Positions 16,885-25,191 of a stretch of 64,000 bases of DNA are shown here, piece by piece. The translations under genes were made by a program, and so were the position numbers. The stretch's first letter is position 1. Each line of letters starts with the position of its first letter. This DNA is from Chitinophaga filiformis (GTDB taxonomy: Bacteria; Bacteroidota; Bacteroidia; Chitinophagales; Chitinophagaceae), in assembly GCF_021646545.1 (NCBI RefSeq), contig NZ_JAKIRP010000009.1, positions 186,001-250,000 on the forward strand, given 5' to 3'. Below the pieces are notes generated by a model. The model was not told the DNA's origin. It ran no database searches and saw only the letters and a list, made by a program, of their open reading frames with translations.

Positions 16885-17085
16885 TATATTTGTTTCCCCC
16901 CTAAAATAAGCAGGGAGGTGAGCAGTAAGGCTGAATTGAGTGAAGTAGTGAATGCTGACAATGAGTTAATTTTAAAATTATATCGTTTACAGTAAGAGTT
17001 CAGGACAGGTACTATGTGACGAACAAACATATTTCCAATCCGGAACCAGATAAAAAGCCTTCTGATGCTCAGGAGGCTTTTGTGT
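16885..17085 (+). ncRNA. Candidate small RNA or long structured leader
   Basis: A clean -7 box TATATTTG (16885-16892) is followed by about 190 nt with no convincing gene and then by a strong terminator-like hairpin AAAAGCCT / AGGCTTTT (about 17052-17081). A first hairpin CCcCCCT/AGGGAGG lies at the 5' end (about 16896-16919). The arrangement of promoter, structured non-coding stretch and intrinsic terminator, 28 bp ahead of the GNAT start, suggests either an independent small RNA or an attenuator/riboswitch leader for the GNAT gene. No known Rfam family was recognised. Confidence 0.4.
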
Positions 17086-17108
17086 TTTATATACTAAAAA
17101 GATGCGGT

Positions 17109-17615
17109 ATGCTAGACATTGTAGAAGTAAAAAGAGACGATTTGAAATCGCTGGAGCAGGTAAAAGCACTCTTTCGCGAGTATGCCAACTGGTTGAGTGT
17201 AGACCTTAGTTTTCAACGGTTCGAAGAAGAACTGATCAGTTTACCTGATCCCTATTATGTAGCGCCTGAAGGTGCTTTGTTTCTTGCTTTGGTTGACGGA
17301 CAGCCGGCAGGTTGCGTAGGGGTACGCAGTTTTGAGAACTCCACCTGCGAGATGAAGCGACTTTTTGTACGGGATGCGTTTAAAGGTCATGGCGTTGGCA
17401 GGGCACTTGCCAGCAGAGCCATAGAAGCTGGCAGGGAGCTGGGTTATAAACGTATGTTGCTTGATACCCTTGCTCATATGCGTCCGGCAATTGAATTATA
17501 TACGAGCCTCGGTTTTCAGCCGATAGCAGCCTATTACGACAATCCGATCAGTGATGCCGTATACCTGTCTATGATGCTGGAGCAGGAAAACGAAAATGCC
17601 GGTACGGCTATCTGA
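17109..17615 (+). CDS. GNAT family N-acetyltransferase
   Basis: 168 residues from the ATG at 17109; the upstream in-frame extension is excluded because it runs through the terminator-like hairpin. The acetyl-CoA-binding motif A is CEMKRLFVRDAFKGHGVGRALASRAIEAGRELGY (R/Q-x-x-G-x-G/A in KGHGVGRA, about 105-112). Motif B follows as MLLDTLAHMRPAIELYTSLGFQPI. The substrate amine is unknown. It is preceded by a possible structured leader. Confidence 0.88.
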   Translation: MLDIVEVKRDDLKSLEQVKALFREYANWLSVDLSFQRFEEELISLPDPYYVAPEGALFLALVDGQPAGCVGVRSFENSTCEMKRLFVRDAFKGHGVGRALASRAIEAGRELGYKRMLLDTLAHMRPAIELYTSLGFQPIAAYYDNPISDAVYLSMMLEQENENAGTAI

Positions 17616-17867
17616 GTGCTGCCGTTGTAACGGTTTTTTACCAGGCTGATAGTTGTCAGCCATAAATATTGATAAGTTGTACTGAAGGATGTGTTAACCA
17701 TCCTATGTATAATTTATGGCAGGGATACACGATCTTCTCCTCTTTGCGATTCATTTTTCCTCAAACCCGGATTACTACTGACAATATTGGGATGTTGCCT
17801 CTACTACAAAAACGCAAAGCGTGGCTTTGTCTGTGCATGATGTGGGTACACTCAGACGACTATAGAA

Positions 17868-17896
17868 GCGGGCATTCATCATTACTGAACGCCCGC
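17868..17896 (-). terminator. Terminator hairpin of the oxidoreductase gene
   Basis: GCGGGCATTCA / TGAACGCCCGC stem (10 of 11 pairs) just past the minus-strand stop at 17911. Confidence 0.7.
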
Positions 17897-17910
17897 CTTA
17901 GTTTTATGAT

Positions 17911-19212
17911 CTAAACTTTTGGCAGCTTGTAACCATTGTGATATTCTGCAGCCAGGAACTTATTGGCAGCAGCGTCGTCGAATTGCTCTTTGGCGCCATC
18001 CCAGTTCAGTTTCCTGCCCGTTTTATATGCGATGTTGCCCAGCTGAGCTACCCTTGCCACGTGTGCGCCTGCCTGAACGGGAGTGTTCAGATCTTCCAGC
18101 TTACGGGACTTGATAACATCGAGGAAATTAATGGCGTGTTTGTCCAGGCCATTGTCTACAGATTTAGTACGGGGTACTGCTTCCATCTTTCCTTTTTCAG
18201 GGATCACTTCCCAACCGCCACGGTCTAATACCAGTGTACCGTTGTTGCCGATGAATGCAATACCATGATCACGGCCATAAGGACCACCATCGATGCCGAT
18301 AGCGTGTTCCCATTGAATATTGAAGCCATCGAACTGGTATACAGTGGTGAGGGTGTCTGGTGTTTCAGCTGCATCATCAGGATAGGCGAATTTGCCACCT
18401 GCTGCCATGACAGATACCGGATGCTGTGCTTTCATACCCAGCAGGGCATAATCGAGGAGGTGTACACCCCAGTCGGTCATCAGGCCGCCTGCATAATCCC
18501 AATACCAGCGGAAGTTGAAATGGAAGCGGTTAGGATTGAAAGGTTTCTTTTCAGCGGGCCCCAGCCAGGCAGCATAATCCACGCCAGCAGGCGGCGTACC
18601 GTCTGGTTGTTTGGGGATGGAATGCATCCAGCCCATATAAGCCCATGCTTTTACCAGTCGTACCTGGCCGAGTTTACCGGAATGTACGAAGGCAACGGCA
18701 TCTTTGAAGTGTTGCTGACTGCGTTGCCACTGGCCTACCTGTACTACACGTTTAGTGCGTTCCTGGGCGGCTACCATGGCGTTGATCTCTGCAATGGAGT
18801 TCCCGATAGGTTTTTCCACGTAGACATCTTTTCCGGCAGATACAGCGTCGGTCATCTGCAGGCAATGCCAGTGGTCCGGCGTGCCGATGATCACGGCATC
18901 GATCGTTTTATCTTCCAGCAGCTTGCGGTAGTCGCTATAGGTCTTCACTTTCTGGCCTTTCTGCGCCAGTTCTCCGGCTTTTTTATCCAGTACGTTCCTG
19001 TCTACATCGCACAAGGCTACGCACTGGGCATACGGGCTTTTCAGGATGGCGTTGAGGTCTGCCCATCCCATACCGTTAATACCGATGGCTGCAACATTGA
19101 TCTTGTCACTGGGGGCAACAGCGCGTAAAGAAGCGGGTAACGCACTGACCAATCCGGCTCCTGCCATCAATGTGGAGGCAGAGCGGATAAAGTGTCTTCT
19201 TGAGTTGTTCAT
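17911..19212 (-). CDS. Tat-exported Gfo/Idh/MocA family oxidoreductase
   Basis: 433 residues. The N-terminus NNSRRHFIRSASTLMAGAGLVSALPAS carries a twin-arginine signal (SRRHFI). The Rossmann part begins KINVAAIGINGMGWADL, with DVDRNVLD binding the cofactor ribose and the conserved VYVEKPIGNSIAE (EKP) at about 130-140. The C-terminal domain has GGLMTDWGVHLLDYALLG, typical of periplasmic members acting on glycosides or inositols. Tat export is consistent with folding around NAD(P) in the cytosol. The sugar isomerase-like protein at 22315 is a common functional partner in Bacteroidota, though here other genes intervene. Confidence 0.9.
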   Translation of the reverse strand: MNNSRRHFIRSASTLMAGAGLVSALPASLRAVAPSDKINVAAIGINGMGWADLNAILKSPYAQCVALCDVDRNVLDKKAGELAQKGQKVKTYSDYRKLLEDKTIDAVIIGTPDHWHCLQMTDAVSAGKDVYVEKPIGNSIAEINAMVAAQERTKRVVQVGQWQRSQQHFKDAVAFVHSGKLGQVRLVKAWAYMGWMHSIPKQPDGTPPAGVDYAAWLGPAEKKPFNPNRFHFNFRWYWDYAGGLMTDWGVHLLDYALLGMKAQHPVSVMAAGGKFAYPDDAAETPDTLTTVYQFDGFNIQWEHAIGIDGGPYGRDHGIAFIGNNGTLVLDRGGWEVIPEKGKMEAVPRTKSVDNGLDKHAINFLDVIKSRKLEDLNTPVQAGAHVARVAQLGNIAYKTGRKLNWDGAKEQFDDAAANKFLAAEYHNGYKLPKV

Positions 19213-19276
19213 AACTGTGAGTTGAAATAGTGTTTTTCAATGAGCGCGGTGCATGAAATGCAGAACGCGGAATACT

Positions 19277-19307
19277 GAAAGATATACACTTCAATTGTAA
19301 GATGCAA
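19277..19307 (-). promoter_or_regulatory. Promoter of the oxidoreductase gene
   Basis: Minus-strand -33 TTG (19305-19307) and -7 TATCTTTC (19277-19284, 7 of 8 matches to TAnnTTTG) separated by 20 bp, about 65 bp before the start at 19212. Confidence 0.5.
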
Positions 19308-19364
19308 CCCCCAATTTAAGCAGATATTGTCCGGTATTCCGCGTCGTTTTCGAAAAAGTATGTT

Positions 19365-20864
19365 TTAGAATTCTTCGTTCTCCTCTTCTGAGCTGTTACC
19401 AAAGTTCATCATGGTACCCAGCAGGTCGCTGAAACGGGTCTCATTTTCCACTACCTTTTTACTGATCAGGGAGTAGGAGGCCAGGCCATGCAACACGAAT
19501 TCCATCAGCAGTAATTGTTCCTTGGCATTGGCATGCGGGAATTTGCCCTTTATAAGCTCTTTAAGGCCCTCTACTTTCAGCAGCGAGGTCTCATACTGCT
19601 TATCGTTCACATCCTGTAATAACTGTACCGCATTGCCTTTATCGAACCATTGTATCACCGCCCTGTAAGGATTCTCTGCGGTCGCGCTTTGTTTACGCTT
19701 CTTGAAGGAATCGGGGTTGGGGAAATACTGGGAGAAGACGCTGCGGATAGATTTATCCAGCAGGTTAACCGCTACCTGTAATGGTCCTTCCTGTTCGCCT
19801 TCATATACCAGTTCGATCTTACCGGTAATAGCGGGGATGATACCCTGCAGGTCAGCTATACGGACGTAGGTACTTTTTTCCTTGTTGATGATTGCCCTGC
19901 GTTCACCTGCGCTCACTGCATTTTCGTAGGCGGCAATGGTGAGACGGGCAGAAACACCGCTTTTCTTGTCTACATATTCGCTGTTACGTGCTTCGAAGGC
20001 CACCTGTTCGATCAGGCGTTTGATCATATCACTGATGTGTACATGTTGCTGGTCTGCATGTACATTGGCTTCCTGTTCGGTGATGAGCAGGGAATTTTCC
20101 ACGCTCTTCGGATAGTGGGTGATGATCTGGCTTTCGATACGGTCTTTCAGCGGCGTAACGATGGAACCACGGTTCGTGTAGTCTTCCGGATTGGCGGTGA
20201 ACACAAACAGGATATCCAGCGGCATACGCACTTTGAAACCACGGATCTGGATATCACCTTCCTGCAGTATGTTGAACAGTGATACCTGGATACGGGCCTG
20301 CAGGTCGGGCAATTCGTTGATCACGAAGATGCCTCTGTTGGAGCGGGGAATGATACCGAAGTGGATCACTCTTTCGTCTGCATAGTTCAGCTTCATATTG
20401 GCAGCCTTGATAGGATCGATATCGCCTACCAGGTCGGCAACAGAAACGTCTGGTGTAGCCAGTTTCTCACTATAGCGCTGTTCGCGTGACACCCAGGAGA
20501 TAGGCGTAGCGTCACCCAGTTCAGATACCATGTCGCGGGCATAGCGAGACAATGGTTCGAAAGGGCTGTCGTTCACTTCCGAGCCTTCTACGATGGGAAT
20601 GTATTCGTCCAGCAGGGAGATCATCTGCCTGGCCATACGTGTTTTAGCCTGTCCGCGGAGACCGAGGAACAGGATATTATGACGGGAGAGCAGGGCTCTT
20701 TCTGTATCGGGAATAACGGTATCTTCATAACCGATGATACCTGGGAATGCATTCTCTTTATTCTGCAGTTTGCGGATCAGGTTCTGTCTGATCTCTTCTT
20801 TAACGGATTTGGGTTTGTATCCACTCTTCTTTAATTCACCTAACGTACTAATATTAATATTCAT
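19365..20864 (-). CDS. MoxR/Mg-chelatase-like AAA+ ATPase
   Basis: 499 residues. The AAA+ core has a Walker A variant GLRGQAKTR (about 68-76), a Walker B-like GIFVINELPDL (NELPD at about 179-183), sensor-1-like FVFTANPEDYTNRG and an arginine-bearing PLKDRIESQI. These match the ChlI/MoxR branch. The C-terminal extension (about 330-499) is specific to the subgroup paired with vWA proteins. It lies 42 bp from the vWA gene at 20907 on the same strand. By analogy with MoxR-vWA and ChlI-ChlD pairs, the two act together as an ATP-driven remodelling or metal-insertion system; the client is unknown. Confidence 0.88.
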   Translation of the reverse strand: MNINISTLGELKKSGYKPKSVKEEIRQNLIRKLQNKENAFPGIIGYEDTVIPDTERALLSRHNILFLGLRGQAKTRMARQMISLLDEYIPIVEGSEVNDSPFEPLSRYARDMVSELGDATPISWVSREQRYSEKLATPDVSVADLVGDIDPIKAANMKLNYADERVIHFGIIPRSNRGIFVINELPDLQARIQVSLFNILQEGDIQIRGFKVRMPLDILFVFTANPEDYTNRGSIVTPLKDRIESQIITHYPKSVENSLLITEQEANVHADQQHVHISDMIKRLIEQVAFEARNSEYVDKKSGVSARLTIAAYENAVSAGERRAIINKEKSTYVRIADLQGIIPAITGKIELVYEGEQEGPLQVAVNLLDKSIRSVFSQYFPNPDSFKKRKQSATAENPYRAVIQWFDKGNAVQLLQDVNDKQYETSLLKVEGLKELIKGKFPHANAKEQLLLMEFVLHGLASYSLISKKVVENETRFSDLLGTMMNFGNSSEEENEEF

Positions 20865-20906
20865 GTTGTATTAATGGATTATCAATGATATGATGGTGCA
20901 ATGCTT

Positions 20907-22007
20907 TTACAGCATTTTTCTTTTTCCATTCTCGAAGTCGAAGAACAGGAACTGTCCCAGTTTATCCAGACCGGAGAAGAAGGCTTTCCCGTTGTTGGTT
21001 TCTGTAAACTCTGTTACGAATTTTTGCAACCACGGGTCGGTAGCTACCATAAATGTAGTGATTGGAATCTTTAATTTCTTACACTGAGCAGCGAGATTGA
21101 GTGTACGGTTGAGGATTTTGCGATCCAGGCCGAAACTGTTCTTATAATACTCTTTCCCGTTCTTGAGGCAGGTGGGCTTACCGTCAGTGATCATAAAGAT
21201 CTGTTTGTTCGGGTTGCGCCTGCGGCGGAGGATATCCATGGCCAGTTCCAGTCCTGCTACGGTATTGGTATGGAAGGGACCTACCTGCAGGTACGGGAGA
21301 TCTTTGATCTCTATCTGCCAGGCATCATTGCCAAACACAATAATATCGAGCGTGTCTTTCGGATAGCGGGTGGTGATCAGTTCACTGAGCGCCATTGCTA
21401 CCTTTTTAGCCGGTGTGATACGGTCTTCACCATAAAGGACCATGGAGTGGGAGATATCGATCATCAGGGCGGTGGAGGTCTGCGTTTTGAAGTCCGTCTC
21501 CTGGATCTCGAGGTCATCCTGCTGGATGGAAAAGCTGTCGATGCCGTGATTGATCTGGGCATTGCGGATAGAAGCGGTCATATCGATCTGCTCCAGTGCA
21601 TCCCCGAACTGGAATGGACGGCTGTCTGCGTTCAGTTCGTCACCCTGGCCTGATTTGCGGGTATTGTGATTACCAACCTGGTGGGATTTTTTAAGTTTAC
21701 CGAAGATTTCTTCCAGTGCGCGTTTCCGGATGTTCTGTTCGGTCTTACCGGTTATCTGGATGGTTCCGTTCTCTTCGTTTTCGCGGATGTATCCTTTATC
21801 CTTCAGGTCCTGTATAAAATCTCCGATGCCATACTCCTCATTCGTAAGTTGGTACTCTTTGTCCAGTTCGGTCAGCCATTGCAGTGCTTCACTGACATCA
21901 CCGCTGGTATAAGTCAGCAGTTGCGTAAATACATCCAGTAGCTTCTCAAAGGGCGATTTTCCCTGCTGCTCATCGGGTTCAAATTTGGAAAAATGTATGC
22001 CTCTCAT
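20907..22007 (-). CDS. von Willebrand factor A domain protein, partner of the MoxR-like ATPase
   Basis: 366 residues from the ATG at 22007 (MRGIHFSKFEP); the open frame extends to 22181 but the extra part is Cys/aromatic-rich and unlike the family. Helical N-terminal half (about 1-150, including KSPFEKLLDVFTQLLTY). The vWA domain (about 175-355) has an intact MIDAS: DISHS (D-x-S-x-S), a Thr region in TNTVAG and TDGKPT. No signal peptide or membrane helix, so the pair works in the cytosol. The upstream ATPase gene of the operon follows it directly. Known function of close families: ChlD/CoxE-like co-factor or complex maturation. Confidence 0.88.
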   Translation of the reverse strand: MRGIHFSKFEPDEQQGKSPFEKLLDVFTQLLTYTSGDVSEALQWLTELDKEYQLTNEEYGIGDFIQDLKDKGYIRENEENGTIQITGKTEQNIRKRALEEIFGKLKKSHQVGNHNTRKSGQGDELNADSRPFQFGDALEQIDMTASIRNAQINHGIDSFSIQQDDLEIQETDFKTQTSTALMIDISHSMVLYGEDRITPAKKVAMALSELITTRYPKDTLDIIVFGNDAWQIEIKDLPYLQVGPFHTNTVAGLELAMDILRRRRNPNKQIFMITDGKPTCLKNGKEYYKNSFGLDRKILNRTLNLAAQCKKLKIPITTFMVATDPWLQKFVTEFTETNNGKAFFSGLDKLGQFLFFDFENGKRKML

Positions 22008-22314
22008 AATAAATCTAAAATTAGCGAATTTAGTTGGATGATGTGAGCACATAGTCCACAGGCGGCAATCTGTACAAAATGTAACGAAAAATATCGATAA
22101 GATATAGAGTATTATGTATGTGTCATATTTAAATGTGTGGATAGTTGTTAGATTTTTAACAATGTTAAGGCGTTTTGACACCGTTATTTACCAGGAAACC
22201 GTACCCTTTATAGCAGTCATATGGCCGATTAACCATGCATAGCTTGCTTTCTTCGGGGAAAGCTGTTATTTTTCGCGAAGGTCTTTACTGATTATCAAAT
22301 TAAAATTATTGCAG
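22008..22314 (+). other. Divergent intergenic region, nothing further recognised
   Basis: 307 bases between the vWA start (minus) and the isomerase start (plus). AT-rich, presumably holding both promoters. No exact TAnnTTTG box, repeat or small gene was seen on either strand. Confidence 0.5.
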
Positions 22315-23166
22315 ATGATTAAAAAATTGAGCAGCGTGCTGTTACTGGCTGGCATGCTGGCTGGTACGACGATGACATCCACGTTAAGTTTTGCGCAGGG
22401 AAAAGCAGATAAACTGGGCTGGAAATTGGGCGCACAGGCGTATACCTTCAACCGTTTTACCCTGGCGCAGGCGCTGGACAAAATGGACAGCGTTGGCGTA
22501 CATTATGTGGAATGTTACAATGGTCAGACCATTGGCAACGGTATTGAGGGCAAATTTGACTGGAGAATGGATGCTGCAAAACAGGCACAGGTAAAAGCAC
22601 TGTTGAAAGCGAAGAAGAAGAAACTGGTAGCTTACGGCGTACTATCCCCGGCTAGCGAGCAGGAATGGCAGGAAGTGTTCACATTTGCGAAGGCGATGGG
22701 TATTCAGGTGATCACTGCTGAGCCTAAACGTGAGCATTGGGACGCGATTTCCCGCCTGTGCGATAAATATCAGATCAAAGTGGCTATCCACGACCATCCG
22801 AAACCAAGCCATTACTGGCATCCGGATAGTGTACTGGTAGCTATTAAAGGCCGCAGCAAGCTATTCGGCGCCTGCGCGGATATTGGTCACTGGGCACGTT
22901 CCGGTATGGAGCCTGTGGACTGTATTAAACAATTGAAAGGTCATGTATTGCACCTGCACTTTAAAGACCTGAATGAAAAAGCACCTGCTGCACATGATGT
23001 TATCTGGGGGAATGGTGTTTGCAACATGCCGGCGGTACTGGCTGAGCTGAAAGCGCAGAATTTCAAGGGTATGTTCTCCGTAGAGTATGAATATAACTGG
23101 GATAACAGTGTACCTGACGTGAAGGAGTGTGTGAAGTTCTGGTGGCAGGAAGTAGGTAAGTTATAA
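22315..23166 (+). CDS. Secreted sugar phosphate isomerase/epimerase (AP endonuclease 2 fold)
   Basis: 283 residues from the ATG at 22315. A signal peptide (MIKKLSSVLLLAGMLAGTTMTSTLSFAQG, cut near 28) is followed by a TIM barrel: LGAQAYTFNRFTLAQALDKMDSVGVHYVECY, VITAEPKREHWDAI, VAIHDHPKPSHYW, FGACADIGHWARSGM, HVLHLHFKDLN and FSVEYEYNW. The HDHP, D-x-GH, H-x-KD and E motifs form the metal site of the xylose-isomerase-like family. The secreted location fits carbohydrate or polyol processing outside the cytoplasm, as with the Tat-exported oxidoreductase nearby. A terminator follows at 23188. Confidence 0.88.
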   Translation: MIKKLSSVLLLAGMLAGTTMTSTLSFAQGKADKLGWKLGAQAYTFNRFTLAQALDKMDSVGVHYVECYNGQTIGNGIEGKFDWRMDAAKQAQVKALLKAKKKKLVAYGVLSPASEQEWQEVFTFAKAMGIQVITAEPKREHWDAISRLCDKYQIKVAIHDHPKPSHYWHPDSVLVAIKGRSKLFGACADIGHWARSGMEPVDCIKQLKGHVLHLHFKDLNEKAPAAHDVIWGNGVCNMPAVLAELKAQNFKGMFSVEYEYNWDNSVPDVKECVKFWWQEVGKL

Positions 23167-23187
23167 TAGTGTATTATGTTTGATAGG

Positions 23188-23214
23188 AACTCCCGTGAAA
23201 GCGGGAGTTTTTTT
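23188..23214 (+). terminator. Rho-independent terminator
   Basis: AACTCCCG / CGGGAGTT stem with a short GAAAG-type loop, followed by a run of T, 21 bp after the isomerase stop. Confidence 0.85.
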
Positions 23215-23269
23215 GTTTATATAAACATCGTTACTTTGGTAGACGGCCTATGAAAGCATCTTAATTTTT

Positions 23270-23791
23270 ATGAAAACTGTATCGTATATCTGTTTATCCC
23301 TTGCAATTGTATTGTTGTTGTCTTGCTCGGCGCGGCGCCGTCCATGTGCTGATGCCTGGCTATCATACAAAGGCAATAAAATATCCCTGTGTGACGATCT
23401 GAAAAAACTGGAAAAAGAATATGATCTGTCGGTTGATGAGGAAAGTAACTATGCTCCTGACGGGCAAGAGAGGAAGCTCGACCACTATTGGGCATTGACG
23501 GATGATGATCTGAAGGAGAAAGACCGGTTCTATCAGACTTGTAGTATTGCAGCTGCTTTTGACAGAAAGACGGGCCTGTTGTCAGAGATCGACATTATGT
23601 ATTTCTTCTGGGGTAAGGTAACTGCTGATGATCTCAACCGGCTGTCGAAACGAACCTACCTCGGTAAATTTAAAAAGCGGAAAACGCCTTTTTCTGTAGA
23701 TGAAGGCAACGTACACTACGAGGTGAGCATACAGGCCGGTGAGGGCGGGACCTCGCAGACTGTCCATTATATAATACAGTATAAGGATTAA
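23270..23791 (+). CDS. Hypothetical lipoprotein
   Basis: 173 residues. The N-terminus MKTVSYICLSLAIVLLLSC ends in a lipobox (LLSC) with Arg-rich residues after it (SARRRPC). The mature part has YKGNKISLCDDLKKLEKEY, an acidic centre and alternating strands at the end (VHYEVSIQAG, TVHYIIQY). I do not recognise the family. It has its own short intergenic region after a terminator, and is followed by a terminator at 23902. A single-gene unit is likely. Confidence 0.65.
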   Translation: MKTVSYICLSLAIVLLLSCSARRRPCADAWLSYKGNKISLCDDLKKLEKEYDLSVDEESNYAPDGQERKLDHYWALTDDDLKEKDRFYQTCSIAAAFDRKTGLLSEIDIMYFFWGKVTADDLNRLSKRTYLGKFKKRKTPFSVDEGNVHYEVSIQAGEGGTSQTVHYIIQYKD

Positions 23792-23901
23792 TCTGTGTTG
23801 CGACGCTCTTCACCGGAATGACAAACTTAAACTTCAGGTCACTATTTTCGATAGATGCTACATCATCAGCTTGTTACAGTAGTTTCCAGGTAAAAGTATT
23901 G

Positions 23902-23933
23902 GCCCTGGTTGCAGTCGCAGCCAGGGCTTTTTT
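23902..23933 (+). terminator. Rho-independent terminator
   Basis: GCCCTGGTTGC / GCAGCCAGGGC stem followed by TTTTTT, after the lipoprotein gene. Confidence 0.85.
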
Positions 23934-23992
23934 ATTTGACCGTATTTGATTAAATTTAATATATCCTATTTACACGCTATCAACTATATCCT

Positions 23993-24748
23993 ATGCACAT
24001 CTATCAAATCCTCTTTCAAAAGGCCGACTGGCCGAAGCCGGAGATGGAATCCTTTCTGCATGACGCAGATTTTTTTGTCAGATCCTTACGTTCCAATGGA
24101 CAGCTGGTATCCCAGAACGAGGTATTCCTCTTTCAGGAGAATACAGTAGGGTTGCATGTGCAATGCCTGAAAAAGGACTCCCTGGACGAGCGTTATAACA
24201 GCGATTATGTCAACCAGTGGAACGCTATTCTCATGGACCGCTATAACGTTACTGTATCCTACAAATATGTAGGGGAGCACCTGGTAGCTATACCCACTGC
24301 AGATATCGCCTCTTCCAGCTCGCTGATATTATACTGGGGAGGAGCTTCTCCTATCAGGTCGGGTGACAGTTTTGAACCGATTCCCTTATATAGTTTCCCC
24401 TATACGCATACACGGCACAGGAATTATGAGGATATTAACTCATGGTCAAGGAGTTATGAGGAGATTGACGGACTCTGGTTCAGAGGGTCCATGGGAGAAA
24501 AGCCGTTCCACAGTTATTTGTCAGATATCGAAAGCCCACTGACAATGCAGGGAAGGAGTATCTGCAACAGGCTGGAAGAGCTGACCGGTAAGCCTAGTTA
24601 TTATTATCTGTTTAACTACGACAGTAAGAAAATGGAGCAAAGTTGTCCTTCCTGTGGAGGGCAATGGCAGCTGGAAAGTAAGTTACTGGAGAAATTTGAT
24701 CTGAAATGCGATCATTGCCGGTTGGTGTCTGAAAAAGTGAAGGATTAA
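23993..24748 (+). CDS. Zn-ribbon protein (DUF2310-like)
   Basis: 251 residues, cytosolic. The beta-rich body (HIYQILFQKADWPKPEMESFL...) is followed by FHSYLSDIESPLTMQGRSICNRLEELTGKPSYYYLF and, at the end, a zinc ribbon CPSCGGQW...CDHC (four Cys, about 216-242). This order matches DUF2310, described as Zn-ribbon proteins that may bind nucleic acid. No enzyme motif is visible. The ATG at 23993 is the first that fits the family start. It stands alone between two intergenic regions. Confidence 0.75.
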   Translation: MHIYQILFQKADWPKPEMESFLHDADFFVRSLRSNGQLVSQNEVFLFQENTVGLHVQCLKKDSLDERYNSDYVNQWNAILMDRYNVTVSYKYVGEHLVAIPTADIASSSSLILYWGGASPIRSGDSFEPIPLYSFPYTHTRHRNYEDINSWSRSYEEIDGLWFRGSMGEKPFHSYLSDIESPLTMQGRSICNRLEELTGKPSYYYLFNYDSKKMEQSCPSCGGQWQLESKLLEKFDLKCDHCRLVSEKVKD

Positions 24749-24897
24749 GGTCCAAAGACTGATAAGTGTAACTTCGAAGTCGGCAGGGCCTCTGAATATT
24801 GGAATAAACGGCATCCAATGCAAACAATGAAACACTTATCGCTGCATTATTGTATATGAACGACATTTTCGCACCAACAGGGGAAGATTTTTACAAT

Positions 24898-25029
24898 CTA
24901 TTTTCCTTTCTTATGGTCGTGCGGTTTTAATGACGGTGTATTCCCGGGCGTTTTTTTATTATCTCGTTGACGTTTATCTGGTTTTCCTGTCGATTTTGCA
25001 GTCCTTTTTGGACCGGGTTTAATGGCCAT
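24898..25029 (-). CDS. 43-residue highly basic protein
   Basis: A short frame with ATG at 25027-25029 and TAG at 24898-24900. The sequence begins MAIKPGPKRTAKSTG and ends PHDHKKGK: 13 Lys/Arg-rich positions, many Pro, Gly, Asn and Thr, no hydrophobic core, so it is probably disordered and nucleic-acid or ribosome associated. It sits in an otherwise empty 440-bp gap between convergent units. The charge pattern and lack of alternative features argue for a real gene, but no family is known to me. Confidence 0.5.
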   Translation of the reverse strand: MAIKPGPKRTAKSTGKPDKRQRDNKKTPGNTPSLKPHDHKKGK

Positions 25030-25141
25030 AATTATTTGATTTATACTACAATTTAACTATTTATTACAAGTTTTCAGAATTAATCGGTACAATTTTCAAA
25101 CGATAGCAGATCTCCGGTCAGCGGAATAGCATCAATAAAAT

Positions 25142-25176
25142 AAAAGCGGGGCTTGTCTTAGACGAGCCCCGCTTTT
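25142..25176 (-). terminator. Rho-independent terminator of the DUF2723 gene
   Basis: AAAAGCGGGGCT / AGCCCCGCTTTT, a 12-bp perfect stem with an 11-nt loop, just past the stop at 25192; the A-run on the left supplies the T-tail in the minus direction. Confidence 0.85.
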
Positions 25177-25191
25177 ATATGAGAGTATCAA

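Noticed and set aside
17669..17914. 81-codon frame between GNAT and the oxidoreductase
   Set aside because: It runs into the terminator hairpin, is rich in Cys/Trp and low-complexity and has no recognisable domain.
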